From AP-15 sp963698995 (lineage in GTDB: Bacteria; Pseudomonadota; Alphaproteobacteria; ATCC43930; CGMCC-115725), in the NCBI GenBank assembly GCA_963698995.1, contig CAVOTD010000069.1, positions 124,001 through 188,000 on the forward strand: a DNA stretch of 64,000 bases. Reading direction: 5' to 3'. How positions within the stretch are numbered: position 1 is the first letter of the stretch; every line of letters begins with the position of its first letter. The notes beneath the pieces were generated by a model that saw nothing but the letters and a program-made list of their open reading frames with translations, did not search any database and was not told where the DNA came from. Positions 43,439 to 51,491 of the stretch are shown here, one piece after another. Made by a program: the position numbers and the translations under genes.

Positions 43439-44104
43439 TCATTCGAGTGCCTGACGCAACGCCGCGGCGCTCGCCCACGGACACAAGGCCAATGCCGCCA
43501 GGGTCAGCGCGCCAAGAACCAGCAAATGGGGGCGCGCACCAAGGCCCGAAGCCGTCGCTTCGACAGCACCGGCGCCAAAGATCAGCGGCGGCACGTAGAG
43601 CGGCAAAACCAGGATCGACAAGACCACGCCTTGGCGGCGGGCGCCGAGAGTGAGCGCCGCGGCGACGCTGCCGATCAGGCTTAGAGCCGGGGTGCCGATC
43701 AGCAGGCTTGTCAACAGGGTGAGAATCGCGGACGGCTCCAGATCGACGAGCACGGCGAGAAAAGGGCTGACGAGCGCCAGCGGCAGCCCCGTGGCTACCC
43801 AGTGGGCCGCGCATTTCGCAAGCACCGCAAGTTCGAGCGGCAGGCTCGACAGGGCCAGCAGATCGAGACCGCCGTCCTGATAATCCGTCTCGAATAGCCG
43901 ATCGAGCGACAGCAGCGCGGCGAGCAGTGCCGCTACCCAAAGGATGCCGGCCCCGATGCGTTGCAAAATTGCCGGCTCCGGGCCGACGCCAAACGGGAAC
44001 AGCACCACGGCGAGAACAAAGAACCCAAGGACGAGACCGGTATCGCCTCCTTGGCGCAGGGCAAGGCGGAGGTCGCGGCGGAAAAGCCCGATAAACGCCG
44101 CCAT
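43439..44104 (-). CDS. ccmB: Haem exporter protein CcmB
   Basis: 221-aa ABC permease subunit with six membrane segments. It begins F-R-R-D-L-R-L-A-L-R-Q-G-G-D, the usual CcmB start, and contains F-E-T-D-Y-Q-D-G-G-L-D-L-L near residue 68 and the L-P-L-Y-V-P-P-L-I-F block near 150. With CcmA and CcmC/D it drives release of haem-loaded CcmE. It follows ccmA after two bases. Confidence 0.94.
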   Translation of the reverse strand: MAAFIGLFRRDLRLALRQGGDTGLVLGFFVLAVVLFPFGVGPEPAILQRIGAGILWVAALLAALLSLDRLFETDYQDGGLDLLALSSLPLELAVLAKCAAHWVATGLPLALVSPFLAVLVDLEPSAILTLLTSLLIGTPALSLIGSVAAALTLGARRQGVVLSILVLPLYVPPLIFGAGAVEATASGLGARPHLLVLGALTLAALALCPWASAAALRQALE

Positions 44105-44106
44105 CC

Positions 44107-44775
44107 TCAGTCGGCAGCGGCATAGCCGGGTGAGGGAGCGAAAGCATCCAGCGTAACCTCGGCGGCCGGGCCGATATCGATCGGCGTATGGCTGGCGACA
44201 GCGACGCGCCCGCCGGCCGCGCGATGGGCGACAATGGCGTGCTCGAGACGCAGCTGATTGTCATGGTCGAGGGCGCTCGTCGGCTCGTCGAGGAGCCAAA
44301 TCGCAGCAGGCGCCGCGATCAGACGAGCCAGCGCCAGCCGCCTTCGCTGACCCGCCGAGAGCCAACGGCACGGCCAATCGGCGACCCCGTCCAGAGCGAA
44401 TGCAGCCAACCCCGTGGCAACGAGCGAGGGGACCTGGCCCGGCCCCAGTCCCTGCAGCCCCGCCCAGAAGGCCAATGTCTCGCGCGGCGACAAGCCGGGC
44501 TTGACGCCGTCCTGATGACCGACATAGCGCAGCCGCGCGCGATACCCGGCGATGTCGGTCTCGATCGCCGCCTCGCCCCAAAGGAGCCGGCCCGCCGCCG
44601 GCGCCATCAGCGTGGCCAGCAGCCGCAACAGGCTTGTCTTCCCGCTGCCGTTCGCTCCGGTCAGCATCAGTGCCCCCCGGGCAGGCAGGCGAAGCGAAAC
44701 CCCGGTAAAGACGAGGCGCTCGCCGCGCCGGCAAGCAAGATCCTCGGCGATCAGATCGGGGGCGGCTTTCGTCAC
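44107..44775 (-). CDS. ccmA: Cytochrome c biogenesis ATP-binding protein CcmA
   Basis: 222-aa ABC ATPase. Walker A G-A-N-G-S-G-K-T at residues 40-47, signature L-S-A-G-Q at 139-143, Walker B W-L-L-D-E-P-T-S-A-L-D. The Y-V-G-H-Q-D-G-V-K segment is typical of CcmA. Start placed at the GTG 44775; a longer reading to 44820 adds a non-conserved lead and no ribosome site supports either. First gene of the ccm run; the ccmF, ccmH and ccmI genes needed for haem attachment are not in the window. Confidence 0.93.
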   Translation of the reverse strand: MTKAAPDLIAEDLACRRGERLVFTGVSLRLPARGALMLTGANGSGKTSLLRLLATLMAPAAGRLLWGEAAIETDIAGYRARLRYVGHQDGVKPGLSPRETLAFWAGLQGLGPGQVPSLVATGLAAFALDGVADWPCRWLSAGQRRRLALARLIAAPAAIWLLDEPTSALDHDNQLRLEHAIVAHRAAGGRVAVASHTPIDIGPAAEVTLDAFAPSPGYAAAD

Positions 44776-44882
44776 GGAACTCGCGTTAGAGGCCCAAGCA
44801 CCCGGCGAGCCGCCCCTCACCCTCGCGCGGGCGCGGGTCCCTCCCTCGGGGTGAGAGGTCTACCGCCTGACACCCGGCGCAC

Positions 44883-44990
44883 AAAAAAGCGGCTCCGGAG
44901 GGGGAATCCGGAGCCGCGCGGCCACGGCCGATATGCTCGGCCGAGTACGAGGTTTGGGGGACAAACCTGTAAGGACAAGCCTTACGCATA
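44883..44990 (-). ncRNA. Candidate structured RNA ending in a strong terminator
   Basis: On the minus strand three hairpins follow each other. Arms 44980-44985/44969-44974 have loop CTTGT. Arms 44962-44967/44951-44956 have loop TCCCC. An 11-bp stem, 44907-44917/44889-44899, is followed by six U. No promoter stands out upstream, so the RNA could also be the 3' trailer of a longer minus-strand transcript. A 67-codon frame crossing the hairpins looks non-coding. This explains most of the 44776-45047 gap. Confidence 0.45.
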
Positions 44991-45047
44991 CCATATGGGG
45001 AGTCGATTGGGACTTCGGTTTGAAAAAATTGTGACCATTCAATGAAT

Positions 45048-46298
45048 TCAACCGAGTTGACGGCGGTCCTCGATCACCTTGCCGTCGGCGGGCAGGCTGC
45101 CCTTCTGCACCAGTCTGACGGTGCCGCGCAATTTGGTGACGGCCTGAAGGGTTTCGGCAATACGCGCGGGGTCCTCCGGCGCCTCCCCCATTTCGGCCAG
45201 CAACATCATCTCGTCCGTGTTCCCGGGCCGGTCGACCACGAGGCGCGCCCGGATGATCGATTTGTGGCGCCGCAGGATGTCCGCGACCTGCTCGGGATGG
45301 ACGAACATTCCACGCACCTTGGTCGTCTGGTCGGCGCGGCCGAGCCACCCTTTGATCCGATGGTTCGTCCGGCCGCACGGGCTGTCGCCGGGGAGCAGCG
45401 CCGAGAGATCGCCGGTGGCAAAGCGGATCAGCGGATACTCCGGGGTCAGGGTCGTCACGACGACCTCGCCGACTTCGCCCGCAGGGACAGGTTCTCCGGT
45501 GCCGGGGAGGACGAGCTCGAGGATGATCCCCTCGTCGACCACCATGCCGTCGCAGAGATCGCCGTCCGGGTTCGTGGTCTCATAGGCGATGAGGCCGATA
45601 TCCGCTGTGCCGTAACACTGCAGCACGCTGAGCCCATGGCTGCGGAAGTCGGCGCGCAATGCAGCCGGCAGGGCTTCGGCGCCGACCAGCGCCTTTTTCA
45701 GCGATGAAACATCGCTACCCTCGCTGGTTGCCCGGTCGAGTAGCACCTTGAGGAAAGAGGGCGTCCCGACATAGCCGACCGGCCGCAAATCGGCGATCGT
45801 GCGCAGTTGCTGCTCGGTCTGTCCGGTGCCGGCCGGAATCACCGGGCAGCCGAGCGCATCGGCGCCACTCTCGACCATCGCGCCGGCCGGGGTCAGGTGA
45901 TAGGAAAAGGTGTTGTGCACCACGTCGCCGCGGCGAAACCCCGCCGCGAACAGCGCCCGAGCGAACCGCCAATAATCTGGCCGTCGCCCCTCCGGCTCGT
46001 AGATCGGGCCGGGCGATACGAAGACCCGGCGCAAGGTCGAGATCGGGGCGGCGACAAACCCACCAAAGGGCGGGTCGTGCCGCTGCAGTTCGATCAGAGC
46101 GGATTTGCGGGTCAGCGGCAGTTCTGCCAGCCCGCGCCGATCGACGATGTCCTCCGGGTGAACCGCCGCGAGCAGGCGGCGATAGGCCGGCGAGCGCTCC
46201 TTTGCCGCGGCGACAACCTGCGGCAGCGACGCCATCAGCAGAGCTTCGCGCGCCGCCGGATCGCGGGTTTCGAGTGCATCGTAAAACTGCGTCACCAC
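45048..46298 (-). CDS. Phenylacetate-CoA ligase-like AMP-forming enzyme
   Basis: 416-aa adenylate-forming enzyme of the PaaK type, making an acyl-CoA from an (aryl) acid, ATP and CoA. Motifs: F-V-S-P-G-P-I-Y-E-P near residue 93 (P-loop region, altered from the usual S-S-G-T-T-G-x-P), Q-C-Y-G-T-A-D-I-G near 232 (adenine-binding), R-F-A-T-G-D-L and the C-terminal hinge G-R-A-D-Q-T-T-K-V-R-G. The start is one of two consecutive GTG codons (46298 or 46295). The substrate is uncertain and no phenylacetate genes adjoin. Confidence 0.87.
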   Translation of the reverse strand: MVTQFYDALETRDPAAREALLMASLPQVVAAAKERSPAYRRLLAAVHPEDIVDRRGLAELPLTRKSALIELQRHDPPFGGFVAAPISTLRRVFVSPGPIYEPEGRRPDYWRFARALFAAGFRRGDVVHNTFSYHLTPAGAMVESGADALGCPVIPAGTGQTEQQLRTIADLRPVGYVGTPSFLKVLLDRATSEGSDVSSLKKALVGAEALPAALRADFRSHGLSVLQCYGTADIGLIAYETTNPDGDLCDGMVVDEGIILELVLPGTGEPVPAGEVGEVVVTTLTPEYPLIRFATGDLSALLPGDSPCGRTNHRIKGWLGRADQTTKVRGMFVHPEQVADILRRHKSIIRARLVVDRPGNTDEMMLLAEMGEAPEDPARIAETLQAVTKLRGTVRLVQKGSLPADGKVIEDRRQLG

Positions 46299-46731
46299 GC
46301 AATCCTCCGCGCTACGGCCCCCAAACTTGATCGCCTAGAGGGGCATCAATCAAGCGTCCAATCTGCTCCCGATACAAGCGCCGCATCAAGCATCCATTGC
46401 AAACTCTGGCCTCCAGCGTACCGCGGGCTCTTGAACATTGGAAATTCAACCAAAAGATAAGTCAAACACGTGGTCGGCGACGGTCTGGTGCGCGGCTCTT
46501 TTCTCGCCGTCGGCAGCTCGGTGCCGGTGCCGACTCTGTCGGCCGCCTCGACGGTTCCCGACGACAACAATTATTCGGCGGCAATACGATCAGCGGGTTC
46601 GCGCTCGACCAGAACTCGACGGTAGGACCGTCTCCGGTACGGTAACCGGGGTTGGCGAAAGCTATTCCGGCGGACTGTCGGGCTCAGGCCTGAACGGTCC
46701 GGCCATCGCTGACCCGCTACGCATGAAGAAA
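46299..46731. other. Gap without a supportable gene
   Basis: No frame here shows a start, ribosome site and family likeness together. On the plus strand, short stretches such as G-G-N-T-I-S-G-F-A-L-D-Q-N-S and, one frame over, S-G-T-V-T-G-V-G-E-S-Y-S-G-G-L look protein-like. A decayed or frameshifted small exported protein is therefore possible, but I cannot define it. Confidence 0.3.
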
Positions 46732-46752
46732 GACCCGCCGTAACGGCGGGTC
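46732..46752 (-). terminator. Rho-independent terminator
   Basis: GACCCGCCG (46732-46740), loop TAA, CGGCGGGTC (46744-46752). On the minus strand it is followed by TTTCTTC, so it ends the transcript of the small secreted-protein gene at 46782-47159. Confidence 0.75.
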
Positions 46753-46781
46753 TGGGATGTCGGCTGTTGATTTCGAGTGGG

Positions 46782-47159
46782 TCAGCCGCCTGGTTTGGGA
46801 CCGGTACCGGTGGCCGTGTAAGGATGCCGCCCGGGCTGCTTATCCTCATCCGTTGTCTGATAGTGCTCGTCCTGCCCCGAGGAGTGCGCGCCCGGCTTCG
46901 GGCCAATCGATGTCGAATAGGGATGCTGCGGCTTATCCGCATCGTAGCCGGTGCTCGGCTGGTAGTGCTGTTCTTGCCAGACCTGATTGCCGCCGGGCTT
47001 GGGATAGAAGGACTGGGTCGATGAAGTGACCGGTGGCGGCGTCGCCGGCGTCGCACCGCCCTGCTGCGGCAGCGCCGAGACCGATTGTGCCTGCGCGGTG
47101 GCAGCGACGCCAGCCAACAATCCTAAACTCAGGACAGTCGATTTGAGCAAGCTCGGCAT
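46782..47159 (-). CDS. Secreted repeat protein with HYQ...GPKPG units
   Basis: 125 aa; GGAG lies eight bases before the ATG. A clear signal peptide (S-T-V-L-S-L-G-L-L-A-G-V-A-A-T-A-Q-A) precedes a low-complexity mature part. This has imperfect repeats of about 30 residues: E-Q-H-Y-Q-P...K-P-Q-H-P-Y-S-T-S-I-G-P-K-P-G and D-E-H-Y-Q-T...R-H-P-Y-T-A-T-G-T-G-P-K-P-G, after a first Y-P-K-P-G-G. No cysteine, no known domain. The repeats suggest a flexible periplasmic or surface protein. The terminator lies 30 bases after the stop. Confidence 0.7.
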   Translation of the reverse strand: MPSLLKSTVLSLGLLAGVAATAQAQSVSALPQQGGATPATPPPVTSSTQSFYPKPGGNQVWQEQHYQPSTGYDADKPQHPYSTSIGPKPGAHSSGQDEHYQTTDEDKQPGRHPYTATGTGPKPGG

Positions 47160-47247
47160 GCCGGATACTCCATTGGTCTATTGGGAACTGCCGACGAATC
47201 TGGTACGAGGCAAACGTGCACGCAAATGATAATTGTGCATCGCACAC

Positions 47248-48219
47248 ATGAACGACCTGCATTTTAACTCACTCGACCTTAACCTGTTGCGGGTCTTCGA
47301 CGCGCTGATCGAGGAGCGCAGCGTGACCCGCGCGGGAGAGCGGCTCGGGCTGAGCCAGTCCGCCATCAGTCATGCCTTGAACCGGCTGCGCTACGTGCTC
47401 AACGATGAATTGTTCGTGCGCGTATCGGACGGCATGCGGCCGACCGCCCGCGCTTCCGAGATCGCACCGCGGCTTAGAGAGGGTCTGTTACAGATCCAAC
47501 TGGCGCTGGCGCCTCGCGAATTCATACCCTGCCGGACCAACCGCCGCTTTACGATTGCCTGCACCGAATACGCCGGAACGGTGCTGATGCCCGGCTTTAT
47601 CGCCAGGCTGAGGGTCGAAGCGCCGAACGCGGAACTGCGGATCCGACCGAGCAATATGGGCGTCGCGGAAGCGCTCCTCGCCGGCCGCGTCGACCTGGCG
47701 ATCGGCAGTTTCAGACGCGTCCCCGAGCCGTTTGCTTACCAGCCGCTGTTCCGCGAAACCCGAGTTTGGGTGCTCAGTGTCGATCATCCGGCGGCGGGCG
47801 GCGATCTGACCTTGGAACGCCTCGCCGAGTTGTCTCATATGATCATTTCCGCAACCGGCGAGGACGAGCACGCGGTCGACGGCTACGTCATCGATCATGG
47901 GCTCGAACGGCTGGTCACGCGCAGCGAGTTGGGTTTGCTGCAGGGCGCGCTGGCAGCGCATGGCCTGCGGCGGGTGATCGGTTTGACAACGCCGCATTTT
48001 CTCGCCGCCCTGGCCGTGGTCAGCCAGTCGGACATGGCGGCGCCGCTGCCGCGCCGCCTGGCGGCCGCTTTCGCTGACCGCTATCGCCTCAAGCTCTTCG
48101 AGCCGCCCTACCCCTCACCGCCATTCGACATCATGGCGCTGTGGCACCGCGACCATGGCGAAGAGCGCGCGATCGCCTGGCTGCGCGGCGTATTGCAGGA
48201 AGTGGCAGCCGACCTGTAA
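47248..48219 (+). CDS. LysR family transcriptional regulator
   Basis: 323 aa from the ATG at 47248. The winged helix-turn-helix is at residues about 8-66 (L-N-L-L-R-V-F-D-A-L-I-E-E-R-S-V-T-R-A-G-E, then S-Q-S-A-I-S-H-A-L-N-R-L-R). The C-terminal part is the periplasmic-binding-protein-like effector domain (R-R-F-T-I-A-C-T-E-Y-A and following). The N-terminus resembles the NodD/SyrM-type group of LysR proteins. It is divergent from the small repeat protein (88-base gap), which could be a target. The effector is unknown. Confidence 0.93.
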   Translation: MNDLHFNSLDLNLLRVFDALIEERSVTRAGERLGLSQSAISHALNRLRYVLNDELFVRVSDGMRPTARASEIAPRLREGLLQIQLALAPREFIPCRTNRRFTIACTEYAGTVLMPGFIARLRVEAPNAELRIRPSNMGVAEALLAGRVDLAIGSFRRVPEPFAYQPLFRETRVWVLSVDHPAAGGDLTLERLAELSHMIISATGEDEHAVDGYVIDHGLERLVTRSELGLLQGALAAHGLRRVIGLTTPHFLAALAVVSQSDMAAPLPRRLAAAFADRYRLKLFEPPYPSPPFDIMALWHRDHGEERAIAWLRGVLQEVAADL

Positions 48220-48233
48220 CCAAGGTTTGGGCC

Positions 48234-48266
48234 AATAAAAGACCCGCCGGCAAAAGCTGGCGGGTC
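48234..48266. terminator. Bidirectional terminator between LysR and porin genes
   Basis: GACCCGCCGGC (48241-48251), loop AAAA, GCTGGCGGGTC (48256-48266) with one G-U pair. The plus side runs into TGTTTTGTTTT; the minus side is followed by TTTTATT. It serves the convergent lysR-type and porin genes. Confidence 0.75.
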
Positions 48267-48294
48267 TCCAAGGGTATGTTTTGTTTTGTTGTTT

Positions 48295-49945
48295 CTAGAA
48301 TTTGACGCGGAATTTGCTGATCAGGACCTGGTAATTGCCCTTGATGTTGGCGACGGTCTCGCGCTGGCCCCAGGTGTATTCGAGGCCGGCGTCGATGAAC
48401 GCGACCGGGCTCCAGATCACGTTCGCATGGGCGTTCTGCAACTGCTTGTTCTGGTTGACCGACTGAGAGGCTCCGATCAGGGTCGAGGAGACCTCATAAT
48501 GGGCGTAACCGTAGGACAGGGTCGAGCGGACGTTCGGCAACCACCAGTGCTGATAGCCGACATTGAAGCCGATCGCTGATATCGGCTTGAAAAGAATACT
48601 GTTGGCCTGCGCCGCACTAGTCGGAGTCAACAGATAATTGGTGGCGAGGGCGCCATTGGTACTGTCGTTCAGGTAACGGCCGAGACCGTCGCCGACGGTA
48701 AACTGATATTGGAAATCGTCCTTTGCCCAGCCGAACCAGCCGGGCTTGACGTCACCGGATATGCCGCCGCCATAGCCGAAATATTGCCTGCTGATGAACC
48801 TGCCGTCGTTGATGTCGAGCAGGCGTCCCACCAACCTGAAATCGACATGCCCCCAGGGCTGCGACCAGTAGGAGGCAAAGGTCACGTCCGGCGCGACTCC
48901 CTTCGTGGGATTTTGACCCAACGCCGTCCCGTTCGCCAGTGGGCCGTAAACATTACTGAAGAAACCAAAGGCCGTTGTCGGCGCACCGGGACCACCCGGC
49001 AGCCCGCCGGTGTTCAAGTCGGAATTCCACCAGACCGGCGGGTGTTATGATGTCGGTATCAGGAGTTTCGGCCGAGACTGACCAGGCGCTACCGTACGGG
49101 CCGGCAAGCGTATACCGGACTTGCGGAGTGCGGACCAGACCGGCCTGGCCTGCCGGACCGCCGAAATCGAGCGTCTCAGGGTTGGCATCGGGATCGGAGA
49201 AGTTGGAGTTGGCCTGACCCGCGAGAAAGCCCCCGAGGGTGCCGTAGGCATATCGCAAACGCGGCACCAGATTGTCCGAGACGTGCAGCAGGGTTTGCCC
49301 GCTGAAATTATTCGTACCCGCCCAGTCGAACTCGATGAAGGTGCGCGCTTCGCCCCACGCGGTCGGCGTGCGCGTCTCGACATTGAGGCGCGATTCCCGC
49401 GGGCTCTGCGAGAAAACGCCGTTGCCGCGCGAATGCGCGAGCTGCGCCGGCGGTGAGCCGAACCCCGGCCTGCCGGGCACCGCCGTCACCCCGGCGAGAC
49501 CAGCCGTCAAGCCCGGCACAGCCTGCCCATGAAGTCGAGCGGCTGTGCCGACAATTGACCGTTGACGCCGACGGTCGTGCTCTGGTTACCGTTTGTGGCG
49601 TTGACCGCCGCCTGTCAAATAGTAATCGAGGGTTTCGTCGACGAACCCGCCGACGCGGATCGAGGTGTCGGTGCCCGGGATCAGGAAGGAGCGGGGGAAG
49701 CTGCCGCCGATGATCGGCTGGCCCGGGATCGGTTCGGTGCCGTAGACATGGCTCCTGCGGCGCCGCCGCCGCGCGGCACGGCGCGCCTGGGCGAGCTGAT
49801 CGATCCGGCGCTGCAGCAGCTCCTGATTGGCGCGAAGATCGGCCAATTCGTCCGCGCTGGCCGCAGGAAGGCCTGTCAGGAGCGCGACTGTCGCGGTTAA
49901 ACCCCCGATCGCCGCCGCCCTGCCGATATTCCGCTTTTTCGTCAT
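48295..49945 (-). pseudogene. DcaP-like outer-membrane porin (three frame changes)
   Basis: Outer-membrane beta-barrel. The ATG at 49945 starts M-T-K-K-R-N with a signal peptide. A short coiled coil (D-E-L-A-D-L-R-A-N-Q-E-L-L-Q-R-R-I) and the DcaP-type entry S-F-L-I-P-G-T-D-T-S-I-R-V-G-G-F follow. The match breaks at about 49605-49610, 49525-49530 and 49027. Between the breaks the frames carry N-A-T-N-G-N-Q-S-T-T, then T-R-T-P-T-A-W-G-E-A-R-T-F-I-E-F-D-W-A, and finally the strands ending Y-Q-V-L-I-S-K-F-R-V-K-F with the C-terminal Phe of porins. Two changes are +1 and one is -1. It probably passes small solutes; specificity unknown. Confidence 0.8.
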
Positions 49946-50206
49946 CGCTCCCCCGAGAGATCAAAGGTTGCAACTAGCCGGATGCAAGGACACCCGCTTC
50001 TCTCGCGTCATAATAGGGAAGGGTGGGTGTCGATCAAGCAGCCTTTGCCCCTGACGTGGTCTTTTCGTCGCAGCGTGGCGATGCTGCAACACATCCTTTT
50101 AAGTGCCCGCAACACCTTGGAAAATTTTAAGGTGCGCGAAACCGTCAGTGGGCCGAGGAGACCCGTTTCGACGACATATTCGTGCTCGCGGATTGCGCGA
50201 GAGCGC

Positions 50207-50771
50207 TTAGAATTTGAAGCCTAGCCGGGCGCCGGCATCGGTGATGCCGGCATTGTGCGGCGCCAAATTGGCGTTCGACATATGGTCGACGAACCCCGAT
50301 ACGCTGACGGTCGGCGTCAGCTGGTAGCCGAGCTCCAGGCTCTCGCGAAACAGGGCCGTCGAGCCCAGGCGTTTGCGGTCCGGCGGGGCGTCGTTGGTGT
50401 GGCCGTCCTGCAGGGCGCCGCCGAGACTGCCGTTGAGGAAGACCCCGTTACCCCACCCGAACAGGTTCTGGATCAACGTGATCCCCCAGGTCAGGCCGAA
50501 ATAGCCCGCGTTGGTGTTGCCTGCGGTATTCAAGCGAACCGCCGAGATGGGGGCGCGGTGAGCCGATGACGCTGAAGAAGTCCGGCGGGGTGAACAGCAT
50601 CTCGAAATTGACGTCCGCACCGCTCTCGACATGCTTGTCGAAAAGCCCGACATCGTGCGCAAGAGCGCCGAATTTGAATTCGTCGACGATTTTGGTCTGT
50701 GCCGCGGCCAGGCTCGGACCGGTGGCTGCGAGAACGGCAGCGATTATCGCGGGGCGAAGAATTTGCGACAC
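50207..50771 (-). pseudogene. pagL: Lipid A 3-O-deacylase (PagL-type acyloxyacyl hydrolase, frameshifted)
   Basis: Small outer-membrane barrel that removes the 3-O-acyl chain of lipid A. From the GTG at 50771 there is a signal peptide (A-I-I-A-A-V-L-A-A-T-G-P-S-L-A-A-A), then E-F-K-F-G-A-L-A-H-D-V and P-R-P-H-L-G-G-S. At about 50530 one extra base moves the match to L-N-T-A-G-N-T-N-A-G-Y-F-G-L-T-W-G. It ends with the catalytic H-x-S-N motif in V-D-H-M-S-N-A-N and the final strand G-A-R-L-G-F-K-F. The length is 188 codons plus one. The gap 49946-50206 downstream shows no gene. Confidence 0.82.
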
Positions 50772-50844
50772 TGTTGTTCTCAATCCGCGTGTACTGGCGT
50801 TTTGCGTCGCAAAATAAGTTAAGCAATGGCGCGGCGTTCGCAAG

Positions 50845-51477
50845 CTATCTCAGCCAATTCAACGGGTTCAACGCCTTCAAACGAGACGACCAGCGATGCC
50901 GCCCAAGCTCGCGCCAGACGACAGCGGGTTCGGTCACCCAATTCAGCTGCAATACCCGACGTTCACCGAAATGCGGACGATGTCCATGGAACGACCGATC
51001 ACTCCGGCGGAACGCCAGCATCGTGCCGGCCAGGGGCGCCACTTCGAGCGCATAATTCTCGAGATCGTCGGGGCCGCGCAGCAACCGCAGGCGTCCCCCG
51101 GCACATTCCCAACGCTCGTTCAGGTAGAGCAGCAACGTGATGATCTTGGTGTCGGAATCGGTATGGATCCGTCCGTCCTTGCCGTCGCTGCTGCCGCGCA
51201 CAGTGAGCAATGTCGGCCGGCCGTCGAGGTCGATGCCGAACTTTTGTTCGATGACGCGGTTGAGCGCCGGCCCGGTCAATTCGCAGAGCAGGCGCGAGAA
51301 GGCTGGCTCCAATGCGAGCGTGTCTGCCGGGAAGCTGCCGGGGCCGCGAATCTTCGGAAAGTCGGCGACAACGAGCCCAACCTCTTCCGGGCGGATAAAA
51401 TCCGCGACGACGACGTAATCGAACGGGTCGCGGCACAACGGTGCCGCCCGCAAGCGATCGAGATCGAGAAGGGTCAG
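50845..51477 (-). CDS. 2-oxoglutarate/Fe(II)-dependent oxygenase family protein
   Basis: About 210 aa. Iron ligands: H and D in R-I-H-T-D-S-D-T-K, and the distal H in F-H-G-H-R-P-H, followed by the 2OG-binding Arg of E-R-R-V-L-Q-L-N-W. I found no ATG, GTG or TTG at a sensible place. AAAGGAG (51484-51490), directly after the stop of the upstream gene, points six bases ahead to a CTG at 51475-51477, so a CTG start is proposed. The frame is open further upstream only because it overlaps the TPR gene. It is downstream of and coupled to a TPR-glycosyltransferase, which suggests that it acts on the same macromolecule; the substrate is unknown. Confidence 0.75.
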   Translation of the reverse strand: MTLLDLDRLRAAPLCRDPFDYVVVADFIRPEEVGLVVADFPKIRGPGSFPADTLALEPAFSRLLCELTGPALNRVIEQKFGIDLDGRPTLLTVRGSSDGKDGRIHTDSDTKIITLLLYLNERWECAGGRLRLLRGPDDLENYALEVAPLAGTMLAFRRSDRSFHGHRPHFGERRVLQLNWVTEPAVVWRELGRHRWSSRLKALNPLNWLR

Positions 51478-51491
51478 CGCGGTCTCCTTTG

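Noticed and set aside
44786..44989. 67-codon minus-strand frame
   Set aside because: It crosses three RNA hairpins including the terminator; the hairpins explain the sequence better than a protein.
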